Positions 15,179-23,424 of a stretch of 64,000 nt of DNA are shown piece by piece. The stretch's first letter is position 1. Each line of letters opens with the position of its first letter. A program made the position numbers and the translations under genes. A model generated the notes under the pieces. That model made no database searches. It worked only from the letters and a program-made list of their open reading frames with translations, and had not been told where the DNA came from. The DNA is from Endozoicomonas numazuensis. Its GTDB lineage: Bacteria > Pseudomonadota > Gammaproteobacteria > Pseudomonadales > Endozoicomonadaceae. The stretch lies in NCBI RefSeq assembly GCF_000722635.1, contig NZ_JOKH01000001.1, forward strand, positions 1,555,182-1,619,181, in the 5' to 3' direction.

Positions 15179-17326
15179 CTATACGAACAGCTCGCCTTTC
15201 TCAGCCTTCTCAACAGCAATGGCAGGTGGAGCGAAACGGTCACCGTATTTCTCGGCCAGTTCGGTCGCACGATTCACGAACTTCTGAGTGCCGTAGGTGT
15301 TGACAAACTGGATCAGACCACCGGTCCAGGCAGGAGCACCGATACCCATGATGGTTCCGATGTTGGCATCGGCAACGGAGTGTACAACGCCTTCCTGCAA
15401 ACCTTTCAGGGCTTCAATGACCTGACGGAACAATAGGCGGTCTTTGACGTCTTCATTCGGGATATCAAGATCTTTGTTGTAGTAAAGGTCATACAGTCCA
15501 GGCCAGATTTCTTTACTGCCATCTTCACCGTATTGATAGAAGCCACCCCCCTGATGACGACCACCACGACCGTGTTCTTCAACCATGGTGGACATAACGC
15601 CACGAGTAATTGAGCTGTCACCATGAACATCCAGAAGACCCAGTGCTTCAGCAGAAGCGCTGGCTTTTAAAGAGGTGCTCAGACTTACTTCGTCATAGAT
15701 AGCCAGCGGGCCCAGAGGCATGCCGATAGAGTTAGCCAGGTTGTCCAGAGCAACCGGATGAAAACCTTCCTTCAGCAGTTGAACCCCTTCATCCAGATAG
15801 CTGCCGAAAGTACGGGAAGTGAAGAAGCCGAAAGAGTCATTAACGACGATAGGCGTCTTTTTGATCTTCTGAGAGTAGTCAAAAGCCTTGGCCAGTGTTT
15901 CCTGGCTAGTTTTGTCACCACAAATAATTTCTACCAGCGGCATTTTGTCGACTGGCGAGAAGAAGTGGATACCGATGAAGTTCTCTGGGTTCAAGCTGGC
16001 TTCTGCCAGACGACCGATAGGCAGGGAAGAGGTGTTAGAGCCATAAGTTCCGTTTTCTGCCAGGAAAGGTTCTGTCTCCTGAACGATCTTCTTCTTCAGA
16101 TTAATATCTTCGAAAACAGCTTCGATGATCAGGTCACAGCCCTGTAGGTCTTCGTTGTTGGCTGTAGGCTTGATCAGGCTCAGAATGCCTGCTTTTTTCT
16201 CTTCATTCATACGACCACGGGAAACGCGCTTGGAGAGCACTTTATCAGAGTAGCTCTTGCCTTTTTCAGCGGCTTCAACGGTCAGATCTTTCAGGACAAC
16301 TTCAATGCCTGCCATGGCTGAAACCAGAGCGATACCCTGACCCATGACACCAGCGCCGAGTACACCGACTTTCTTCACATCTGTTTTGTCGATGCCTTTA
16401 GGACGACTGGCTCCGCCATTCACCTGATTCATCTGGAAGAAGAAGGTGGTAATCATGTTCTTCGCTACCGGAGTCATAACCAGTTTGGTCAGACCACGGC
16501 TTTCGACTTTCAGAGCGCCGTCAAAGCTGAGTCGAGCGGCTTCTGCGGCACAATCCAGAATGGTTTCGGGAGCAGGCATCAAGCCTTTGGTTTTTTGCAG
16601 CAGCATCGCAGGCGACATAACCAGCAGCTGAGCTACCTGTGGGTTATTGGTGTCGCCACCAGGGATCTTGTGACCTTTACGATCCCAGGGCTGGCTTTTG
16701 GCTTCGTCGTTGTCCTTGTTTTCCTGGATCCAGGCTTTAGCACGGGAAACCAGTTCTTCTTTGGTGTCGACCAGTTCGTTAATCAGGCCTGCTTCCAGCG
16801 CTTTGTCCGGAGTGATCTGTTTGCCTTCCATAATGTAAGGCAGAGCATTTTGCAGGCCCAGCATATTAACGGTACGAACGATGCCACCTGCACCCGGCAG
16901 CAAGCCCAGGTTTACTTCAGGCAGACCCAGTTTGACGCTGCGGTGATTCCAGGCAATTCGATAGTTACAGCCCAGGCAGAGTTCGAAACCACCACCCAGT
17001 GCCGCACCATTAATGGCAGCGACTACAGGTACAGGCAGTTTTTCCAGGCGACGGAAATGACCTTTTACCACTTCCAGGCCTTCCATGTAATCTTCTTCAT
17101 CACCGGGCTGAGCTTCTACCAGCTCGTTGAGGTTACCACCGGCAAAGAAGACGTCTTTGGCTGATGCAAAAACGACACCTGTCATGTCGGTTTCTGCTTC
17201 CAGACGGGTCACAGTGTCTTCCATAGTGCCACGGTATTCTTCAGTCATAGCGTTGACTGAACCTTCCATGTCCATGGTGATGGTGACGATACCGTCGGCA
17301 TCTTTTTCGTAAATAAATCCGCTCAT
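15179..17326 (-). CDS. FadB/FadJ-type enoyl-CoA hydratase / 3-hydroxyacyl-CoA dehydrogenase
   Basis: A 715-residue two-domain enzyme. The N-terminal crotonase domain has the oxyanion-hole motif FFAGGNL (about residue 60) and the active-site segment LPEVNLGLLPGAGG. The C-terminal half has the NAD-binding GAGVMGQGIA, the catalytic histidine in GIHFFSPVDKMP and VVNDSFGFF. It hydrates trans-2-enoyl-CoA and oxidises the L-3-hydroxyacyl-CoA to the 3-ketoacyl-CoA in the cytoplasm. Length matches the FadJ family. It follows the thiolase gene (17459-18667) after 132 bp, so the two resemble a fadBA-type pair in reverse order. The racemase downstream suggests methyl-branched side chains, though straight-chain fatty acids cannot be ruled out. 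Confidence 0.92.
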   Translation of the reverse strand: MSGFIYEKDADGIVTITMDMEGSVNAMTEEYRGTMEDTVTRLEAETDMTGVVFASAKDVFFAGGNLNELVEAQPGDEEDYMEGLEVVKGHFRRLEKLPVPVVAAINGAALGGGFELCLGCNYRIAWNHRSVKLGLPEVNLGLLPGAGGIVRTVNMLGLQNALPYIMEGKQITPDKALEAGLINELVDTKEELVSRAKAWIQENKDNDEAKSQPWDRKGHKIPGGDTNNPQVAQLLVMSPAMLLQKTKGLMPAPETILDCAAEAARLSFDGALKVESRGLTKLVMTPVAKNMITTFFFQMNQVNGGASRPKGIDKTDVKKVGVLGAGVMGQGIALVSAMAGIEVVLKDLTVEAAEKGKSYSDKVLSKRVSRGRMNEEKKAGILSLIKPTANNEDLQGCDLIIEAVFEDINLKKKIVQETEPFLAENGTYGSNTSSLPIGRLAEASLNPENFIGIHFFSPVDKMPLVEIICGDKTSQETLAKAFDYSQKIKKTPIVVNDSFGFFTSRTFGSYLDEGVQLLKEGFHPVALDNLANSIGMPLGPLAIYDEVSLSTSLKASASAEALGLLDVHGDSSITRGVMSTMVEEHGRGGRHQGGGFYQYGEDGSKEIWPGLYDLYYNKDLDIPNEDVKDRLLFRQVIEALKGLQEGVVHSVADANIGTIMGIGAPAWTGGLIQFVNTYGTQKFVNRATELAEKYGDRFAPPAIAVEKAEKGELFV

Positions 17327-17372
17327 TGTTCTTGTTCTCTCTGTTCTTTTTCACAGCTCATGGCTGTTTTCT

Positions 17373-17443
17373 CGTTCCTACGCTCTGCGTGGGAATGCAT
17401 ATTGGGTCTGGCTCACGCTCCCACGCTGGATCATGGGAGCAGG
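17373..17443. repeat. Dispersed palindromic repeat between fadA- and fadB-like genes
   Basis: Two adjoining inverted repeats: CGTTCCTACGC/GCGTGGGAATG, with one mismatch, and GCTCCCA/TGGGAGC. They resemble the small palindrome at 13906. They lie in the intergenic spacer and contain no ORF. Confidence 0.65.
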
Positions 17444-17458
17444 CTGTTCTGTCGAGTC

Positions 17459-18667
17459 TTAAACCCGTTCAACGATGGTGGAGATACCCATACCACCGCC
17501 AACACAGAGAGAGATCATGCCGCGCTTGAGGTTACGACGTTCCAGCTCGTCAACCATTGTGCCGACCAGCATGCCGCCGGTAGCACCCAGTGGGTGACCC
17601 ATGGCAATAGCGCCACCGTTTACGTTGGTAACGTCGTGGGAGATTTCCAGTTCACTCATATAGCGCAGGGCAACAGAAGAGAAGGCTTCGTTGATTTCCC
17701 ACAGATCGATATCGCTGGCTTGCAGGCCGGCTTTTTTCAGTGCTTTGCGAGCAGCAGGAGCTGGGCCAGCCAGCATCAGAACGGGCTCAACAGCCAGAAC
17801 CGCAGTGGCGACAATACGAGCGCGAGGTGTAAGACCCAGATCTTTACCGGCTTTCTCACTGCCCACCAGAACCGCTGAGGAACCATCTACGATGCCGGAA
17901 GAGTTACCCGGAGTATGAATGTGGTTAACTTTGGAAACCTGTGGGTACTTGCTGATGGCCACATCGTTAAAGCCAAATTGTCCTGGCATTTCGAAAGCAG
18001 GCTTCAGTTTGGCCAGGCCTTCCATAGTGGTTTCAGGCTTGATGAAGTCGTCTTTGTCCAGAACGGTGACACCGTTGCTGTCTTTGACGCCAACAACAGA
18101 TTTGTCAAAGTAACCATTGTCGCGGGCGTGAGTAGCACGACGTTGTGATTCTACTGCGAAGGCATCCACCTCTTCACGGGTGTGACCGTCCAGAGTACCC
18201 AAAAGGTCAGCGGCCACACCTTGAGGAATAAAACCATTCTTGAAAACAAACTCAGGGTCTGCACCCATAGCGCCACCACTGGAACCCAGGGGAACACGGG
18301 ACATAGACTCAACACCGCCGGCTACGACCAGGTCTTCCCAGCCAGAAGCAATCTTCTGAGCAGCAATGTTCACAGCTTCAAGGCCGGAAGCGCAGAAACG
18401 GTCCAGCTGGACACCGGCAACACTCTGATCCCAGCCAGCATTGGCAACGATCATTTTAGTGATGTCGCCACCCTGTTCACCAACAGGTGTCACACAACCG
18501 AATACTGCGTCATCGACGTATGAAGTATCCAGGTCAAGACGACTTTGCATGGCTTTCAGTACTGAAGCGCCCAGATCGATAGGCTTGACTGTGTAGAGGC
18601 TACCGTCTTTCTTACCCTTACTCCTTGGAGTGCGTACGGCATCATAGATATACACTGGATGGGGCAT
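17459..18667 (-). CDS. Acetyl-CoA C-acyltransferase (FadA/FadI-type thiolase)
   Basis: A 402-residue classical thiolase with all catalytic elements: nucleophilic Cys92 in LDRFCASGLEA, the NEAF loop (WEINEAFSSVA), the His in GHPLGATGG and the second Cys in SLCVGGGMG. It cleaves 3-ketoacyl-CoA with CoA to acetyl-CoA or propionyl-CoA and a shortened acyl-CoA. It is the promoter-proximal gene of the leftward operon that continues through the hydratase/dehydrogenase, racemase, OB-fold and Ltp-type genes. An AraC-family regulator is divergent across a 359-bp gap with repeated GACA motifs. Sequence alone does not separate fatty-acid from steroid substrates; the operon context favours side-chain oxidation. 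Confidence 0.92.
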   Translation of the reverse strand: MPHPVYIYDAVRTPRSKGKKDGSLYTVKPIDLGASVLKAMQSRLDLDTSYVDDAVFGCVTPVGEQGGDITKMIVANAGWDQSVAGVQLDRFCASGLEAVNIAAQKIASGWEDLVVAGGVESMSRVPLGSSGGAMGADPEFVFKNGFIPQGVAADLLGTLDGHTREEVDAFAVESQRRATHARDNGYFDKSVVGVKDSNGVTVLDKDDFIKPETTMEGLAKLKPAFEMPGQFGFNDVAISKYPQVSKVNHIHTPGNSSGIVDGSSAVLVGSEKAGKDLGLTPRARIVATAVLAVEPVLMLAGPAPAARKALKKAGLQASDIDLWEINEAFSSVALRYMSELEISHDVTNVNGGAIAMGHPLGATGGMLVGTMVDELERRNLKRGMISLCVGGGMGISTIVERV

Positions 18668-18798
18668 GTTGGGTTTCCTTTAATTTCTTCTTGCTTTTTT
18701 AATTCCAGGTGGCCGGTTGTCCTGAAACTGTTTTGTACCGGCTGATTCCCTGAAGCTGTCATTTGCAGCTATGGACTGTGGCTCATTCTGCTTTGGAA

Positions 18799-18866
18799 CG
18801 ATTGACTTAACAATGACAGAGGGGGACATAAAAATTGACATTAGATGACAGTTTTACTTTAGAATT
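18799..18866. promoter_or_regulatory. Candidate AraC-type operator/promoter in the divergent intergenic region
   Basis: In the 359-bp gap between the thiolase operon and the AraC gene, GACA occurs at 18815, 18825, 18837 and 18847, about one helical turn apart, as (T/G)GACA direct repeats. A TTGACA at 18835 with TAGAAT at 18860 gives a rightward sigma70-like pair with a long 19-base spacer. No other feature was seen in the gap. Operator function is inference from spacing and position. Confidence 0.35.
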
Positions 18867-19026
18867 CAGGTTTGGAAGGACGAGACGACTAGAAGAATCA
18901 GTCCTAGGAAGGGTGTTGGAACCGACTCTTTTACAATGAAAATGCAGCTCTATCAGACCCTCTAGTCATTTTCATGTTTCGGGGGGAGCCGCATTTCCCG
19001 CTCATGGCTGTTTCAGAGTGTAAAGA

Positions 19027-20034
19027 ATGAAAGCAATTACAATCAGTTCGGCTTATGTACGTCAGACACTCGATGGTGCCAAGGCTCTGGGTTATGACCT
19101 CAAGAAGCTTTTGCATGAGTGCAAGATTCCTTTGCAAGTATTGACTGAAGACCGTTCAAGGGTGGAAGCAGCCCAATATTTCAGGCTGGTTAATAAGCTG
19201 ACATTGTTGCTAAATGATGAAGCTATGGGGCTTTTGGGTAAGCCGCAAAGGATTGGTGTGTCTGCCATGATGTGCAATGCGGTGATTAATTGCCCCTCCA
19301 CTGGGGAGGCTTATGAGCGTTCGGTAGAGTATGCGAATCTGTTGGAGAATGGCTTTCACCATCGGCTGACATTAGATGACAATCTGGTGACTCATGAAAT
19401 TGCCCGTCGTTCGACAGACGCAGTGATCAATGCCTACATCGTGGAAACAACTCTGATGTCTTTTCATCGTTTTCACAGCTGGTTGGCCAATGAAAGAATG
19501 CCGATCGTTCAGGTCACGCTGGACTATCCCGCTACGGACTACCCGGAAGAGTATCAGTTTCTCTTTTTTGGTGCGGCGGTACTGTTCAACCAACCCAGAA
19601 ATACCATTGTTTATCAGCGTAATGCCTTTGATTTACCCAATTGCCAATCCTATCAGTCTCTGCAGGCTTATATGGAGCGTGCTCCTATGAATCTGTTTGA
19701 AACCAGAGTCAGTGATAAACAGGTGGCGATGAACGTTAGAAACCTGATTGAAGTCAGCCTCAAAGAGAAAAAAGAATTACCAGAGATAGAAGTGGTCGCT
19801 GCTCATTTAAATATGCACTCGCAAACCCTGCGTCGTGCATTGAAGAAAGAAGGAACGGTGTTTCAGGACATCAAGACGCAAACTCGAAGGGACATTGCCA
19901 TCCATCTTCTTAATCAGAAGCGGCTATCCATAGAAGAGATTGCCGCTAAAGTGGCCTTTTCAGAGCCCAGTGCTTTTATTCGTGCTTTTAAAAGCTGGAC
20001 CGGGCTTACGCCTTTGACTTATCGGAAGGGGTGA
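19027..20034 (+). CDS. AraC-family transcriptional regulator (arabinose-binding-domain type)
   Basis: A 335-residue protein with an N-terminal ligand-binding domain of the PF12625 type (GVSAMMCNAVINCPSTGEA and the FHHRLTLDD region) and a C-terminal double helix-turn-helix from about residue 245. The second recognition helix region ends with the family signature IAAKVAFSEPSAFIRAFKSWTGLTPLTYR. This subgroup commonly regulates catabolic operons. The gene is divergent from the thiolase/FadB/racemase operon, making that operon the likely target. The ligand may be a steroid or acyl-CoA intermediate (inference). No strong ribosome site is evident before the ATG. Confidence 0.9.
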   Translation: MKAITISSAYVRQTLDGAKALGYDLKKLLHECKIPLQVLTEDRSRVEAAQYFRLVNKLTLLLNDEAMGLLGKPQRIGVSAMMCNAVINCPSTGEAYERSVEYANLLENGFHHRLTLDDNLVTHEIARRSTDAVINAYIVETTLMSFHRFHSWLANERMPIVQVTLDYPATDYPEEYQFLFFGAAVLFNQPRNTIVYQRNAFDLPNCQSYQSLQAYMERAPMNLFETRVSDKQVAMNVRNLIEVSLKEKKELPEIEVVAAHLNMHSQTLRRALKKEGTVFQDIKTQTRRDIAIHLLNQKRLSIEEIAAKVAFSEPSAFIRAFKSWTGLTPLTYRKG

Positions 20035-20217
20035 GGGTGCATCAGGTTTGTCACTCTTGCGCTCGTAATCTCACTAAATACATTCATGACCAAATTAAGT
20101 ATTCTATAAGTATCTGGCTACCGGGAACCCTGCTGAGTCTGTTTATGTATTGATCAAGGCGTTGTTTTGGGCGGTAGCATGCCTGTATGAGATGGCCCCA
20201 CTAACTTGAAGTTTTTT

Positions 20218-21906
20218 ATGAAGACTACAGAACAGCAGTTTCTCAACAACCTTGAGAAAAAGCTCTGGACCAGCGCCGACAAGTTGCGCTCTACTCTTGA
20301 TGCAGCACAATACAAACACACCGTTTTGGGTCTGGTCTTTCTGAAATACGTTTCAGACTCCTTTGATATTCGTCGTGATGAGCTGACTGAACAGTTCAAG
20401 AACGAAGATCACGAATACTTCCTCGATCCAGAAGAATTCGATGGTGCAGACGGTGATGAATACGCTGAAGCTATCGCTGAAGAACTGGAAGAGCGTGATT
20501 ACTACACCGAAGTCAATGTCTTCTGGGTGCCCAAGCAGTCACGCTGGGAGTTTCTTCAGAACCAGAATAAAGTGGTCATCACGGGTGAGCTGGAAGTTAG
20601 CGAAGGCGGCTCTTCAGGAGGGAAGACCAAAAAAATCCGTTCTGTTGGTCAACTGATTGATAACGCCCTGGAAGCCATCGAGCACGACAACCCCAAACTG
20701 AAAGGGGTACTGAACAAACGCTACACACAGTTGCAGATTGACCAATCCAAACTGGGCGAACTGATCGACCTGATTGCCACCGTACCCTTCAAGCATGACT
20801 CTCTTGATTCCAAAGATATTCTCGGCCATGTGTACGAATACTTCCTCGGTCAGTTTGCCCTGGCAGAAGGGAAAAAAGGCGGTCAGTTCTACACGCCCAA
20901 ATCCATCGTTAGCCTGATTGTGCAAATGCTGGAACCCTTTAAAGGCCGCGTGTACGACCCGGCGATGGGATCGGGTGGTTTCTTTGTACAGAGTGAACAC
21001 TTTATCAGTGCTCATAAAGGCCGTATTGGAGATGTGTCCATTTACGGGCAGGAATACAACCACACTACATGGCAGCTGGCGGCCATGAATATGGCGATTC
21101 GTGGTATCGACTTTAACTTTGGTAAAGAGCCTGCCAACACCTACACCAATGACCAGCACCCGGATTTGCGGGCTGATTTTGTCATGGCCAACCCGCCGTT
21201 CAATATGAAAGAGTGGGACACCGGCATCAGCGATGATGACCCCCGTTGGCAATACGGACGACCACCGTCAGGCAATGCCAACTTCGCCTGGCTGCAGCAT
21301 ATGCTGTATCACCTGGCGCCCAATGGCAGTATGGGCCTGTTGCTGGCCAACGGCTCCATGAGTTCCAACACCAATAATGAAGGCACCATCCGTAAAGCCC
21401 TGATCGAAAACGATCTGGTGGAATGTATGGTCGCCCTGCCCGGCCAGCTGTTTACCAATACCCAAATTCCTGCCTGTATCTGGTTCCTCACCAAAAACAA
21501 AAATGAACGCACCAACTCCCGTGGTCGCAAGCTACGCAACCGCAAAGGCGAAGTGTTGTTTATTGATGCCCGTAATCTTGGCTTTATGAAAGATAGGGTG
21601 CTGCGTGATTTCTCTGCGGAGGATCTGACCCGAGTCACAGAGACTTACCATAACTGGCAAACGGGTGAAAGTTACGAAGATGAAGCCGGTTTCTGTAAGT
21701 CTGCTGATTTTGAAGCTTTGAGAAAACACGACTTTGTGCTGACACCCGGGCGCTATGTCGGTGCAGCAGCAGAAGAAGACGATGGCGAACCTTTTGCGGA
21801 GAAAATGGCTCGGTTGACTGGGCAGTTGAAAGAGCAGTTTGCGGAGTCGGATCGGCTGGAAATCGAGATTAAAAAGAATTTGTTGGGGTTGGGATATGAA
21901 CTCTGA
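20218..21906 (+). CDS. hsdM: Type I restriction-modification system methyltransferase subunit
   Basis: A 562-residue N6-adenine methyltransferase. The N-terminal helical domain (LWTSADKLRSTLDAAQYKHTVLG) is typical of HsdM_N. The SAM-binding DPAMGSGGF lies near residue 247 and the catalytic NPPF near residue 325. With HsdS it methylates both strands of a bipartite site; with HsdR the complex cleaves unmethylated DNA. The start is ATG 20218; a TTG four codons upstream gives a longer frame without better support. The 3' end overlaps the next gene by 11 bases. hsdS and hsdR lie downstream but separated by accessory genes. The last 18 codons are duplicated in diverged form just before hsdS. Confidence 0.95.
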   Translation: MKTTEQQFLNNLEKKLWTSADKLRSTLDAAQYKHTVLGLVFLKYVSDSFDIRRDELTEQFKNEDHEYFLDPEEFDGADGDEYAEAIAEELEERDYYTEVNVFWVPKQSRWEFLQNQNKVVITGELEVSEGGSSGGKTKKIRSVGQLIDNALEAIEHDNPKLKGVLNKRYTQLQIDQSKLGELIDLIATVPFKHDSLDSKDILGHVYEYFLGQFALAEGKKGGQFYTPKSIVSLIVQMLEPFKGRVYDPAMGSGGFFVQSEHFISAHKGRIGDVSIYGQEYNHTTWQLAAMNMAIRGIDFNFGKEPANTYTNDQHPDLRADFVMANPPFNMKEWDTGISDDDPRWQYGRPPSGNANFAWLQHMLYHLAPNGSMGLLLANGSMSSNTNNEGTIRKALIENDLVECMVALPGQLFTNTQIPACIWFLTKNKNERTNSRGRKLRNRKGEVLFIDARNLGFMKDRVLRDFSAEDLTRVTETYHNWQTGESYEDEAGFCKSADFEALRKHDFVLTPGRYVGAAAEEDDGEPFAEKMARLTGQLKEQFAESDRLEIEIKKNLLGLGYEL

Positions 21907-23338
21907 CCGCTCATTACTGGATGAAATCCAACAGGGTGAGAGTAAAACCCTGGAATTCAAGAGTCAGCTGCCCAGCCACGATCAGTTGGCAAAAACCATG
22001 ATTGCCTTTTCCAACTCTGGCGGGGGTAAGCTGGTTATTGGCGTCAACGACAAACGCAAACTGACAGGCCTGGGTGATAAAGATGTGTTTGAACTGATGG
22101 ATCAGATCAGCTCAACACTCTACGACTCTATCGCCCCGGCACTGCTCCCTGAAACCTATGTGGAAAATGTACGGGGCACGGAGCTACTGGTTATCCGTGT
22201 TTCAAGAGGCTCAATGCTTCCTTATTACCTGAAGAAGAAAGGTAAAGAGAAGGGTTGCTATATACGTATTGGCGCCACGAATCGTATAGCCAGCGCTGAA
22301 CAGCTGGCTGAGCTGGAGAGACAGCGATTTCACCGGTCATTTGATGAACAGATCAACGCCGAAGTTTCTTTGGATGATCTGGACCTCTCGCCTCTGGAAC
22401 AGCGCTTTCAAGCTCTGGGCAAAATACTCAACAAACAACAGCTTCAGAACCTGAAACTGGTGCGTTCTGAACAAGACTCACTTTACCCGACCCATGGTCT
22501 GCTCATACTTCTGGGTTATTACGAACACTGTGAAATAAAATGCAGTCGTTTCAAAGGGAACACCATGTCCATTTTTCTGGACAAAAAAGAGTATCGGGGG
22601 GATCTGTTTTCTCAGCTTGAACAAGCGGAGCTGTTTATCAAAAACCACCTGCACCTGAAAGCAGATATTAACCAGCTGCAAAGACAGGACAGTTACGAAA
22701 TCCCTTTCACCGCTATCCGGGAAGTGCTGGTGAATGCCCTTGTTCACCGTGACTACAGCAACTTCGGTCGGGATATAAAGCTGGGCATTTATGATGATGC
22801 CCTGAACATTGTCTCACCCGGTGGCCTGCCTAATGGCCTGACCACGGATGATATTCAGAAAGGCCGTTCTGAAGTGCGGAACCGGGTGATCGCCCGTGTC
22901 TTTAAAACCCTGAACTATATAGAACAGTGGGGCAGCGGCATTCAGCGGATAAAGGAAGCCTGTCAGGAAGCACAGCTTCCAGAACCCAGACTGTCTGAAA
23001 CTGGCGATTTTATAGACTGGGAGCTCTACCGCCCTCTGAGAAACCAGGTTCGGGAGCCTGCTTCGACACCAAAATCGTCGGAGAAAATGTCGGAGAAAGT
23101 GTCGGAGAAAGTGTCGGAGAAAGTGTCGGAGAAAGTGTCGGAGAAAACGTCGGAGAAAACGTCGGAGAAAATACTCCGTCTGCTGTCAGTCAGCCCCAGG
23201 ATGACCATTGCCGAGATGGCTCAGTCAACCGGGACCACTACCCGTACCATCGAGCGGAATATCAAGAAATTGCAGGAGTTTGGACAGTTGAAACGGATTG
23301 GGTCTGATAAAGGTGGTTATTGGGAGGTTCAGGGATGA
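21896..23338 (+). CDS. AlbA_2 (Schlafen-like) putative DNA-binding regulator with SEK repeats
   Basis: A 480-residue protein of the COG2865 type. It has an N-terminal AlbA_2 domain (about residues 10-130; TLEFKSQ, FSNSGGGKLVIGV, YYLKKKGKEKGCYIRIG), a GHKL-like ATP-binding C-terminal module (EVLVNALVHRDY, GGLPNGLT, RNRVIARVF), a low-complexity hinge of about eight SEKV/SEKT units (residues 394-425) and a winged helix (MTIAEMAQSTGTTTRTIERNIKKL). Such genes are common inside type I restriction loci; their exact role is unsettled, and regulation or defence have been suggested. The start at 21896 overlaps the hsdM stop. It was inserted between hsdM and hsdS, as shown by the relic hsdM tail after it. 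Confidence 0.85.
   Translation: MNSDRSLLDEIQQGESKTLEFKSQLPSHDQLAKTMIAFSNSGGGKLVIGVNDKRKLTGLGDKDVFELMDQISSTLYDSIAPALLPETYVENVRGTELLVIRVSRGSMLPYYLKKKGKEKGCYIRIGATNRIASAEQLAELERQRFHRSFDEQINAEVSLDDLDLSPLEQRFQALGKILNKQQLQNLKLVRSEQDSLYPTHGLLILLGYYEHCEIKCSRFKGNTMSIFLDKKEYRGDLFSQLEQAELFIKNHLHLKADINQLQRQDSYEIPFTAIREVLVNALVHRDYSNFGRDIKLGIYDDALNIVSPGGLPNGLTTDDIQKGRSEVRNRVIARVFKTLNYIEQWGSGIQRIKEACQEAQLPEPRLSETGDFIDWELYRPLRNQVREPASTPKSSEKMSEKVSEKVSEKVSEKVSEKTSEKTSEKILRLLSVSPRMTIAEMAQSTGTTTRTIERNIKKLQEFGQLKRIGSDKGGYWEVQG
23078..23173. repeat. 12-bp coding tandem repeat (SEK units)
   Basis: Eight units of TCGGAGAAAGTG with changes only in the last codon encode the Ser-Glu-Lys hinge of the AlbA_2 protein. 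The 12-bp period keeps frame, so slippage would change hinge length only. Confidence 0.92.
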
Positions 23339-23361
23339 TTGTTTTGTATCCGGGGGATGCG

Positions 23362-23424
23362 ATGTCTGATCGGTTGGAAGGTGAGATTAAGGTGAATCTG
23401 GCGGGGTTGGGTTTTGATGTCTGA
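23362..23424 (+). pseudogene. Relic 3' end of an hsdM gene, upstream of hsdS
   Basis: A 20-codon frame encodes SDRLEGEIKVNLAGLGFDV, matching the true hsdM C-terminus SDRLEIEIKKNLLGLGYEL (21848-21906) at most positions. The DNA also aligns (GATCGGTTGGAAGG versus GATCGGCTGGAAAT). Its stop overlaps the hsdS start as ATGTCTGA, the arrangement expected of an ancestral hsdM-hsdS junction. It has an ATG of its own and may still be translated, keeping hsdS translation coupled. Confidence 0.75.
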
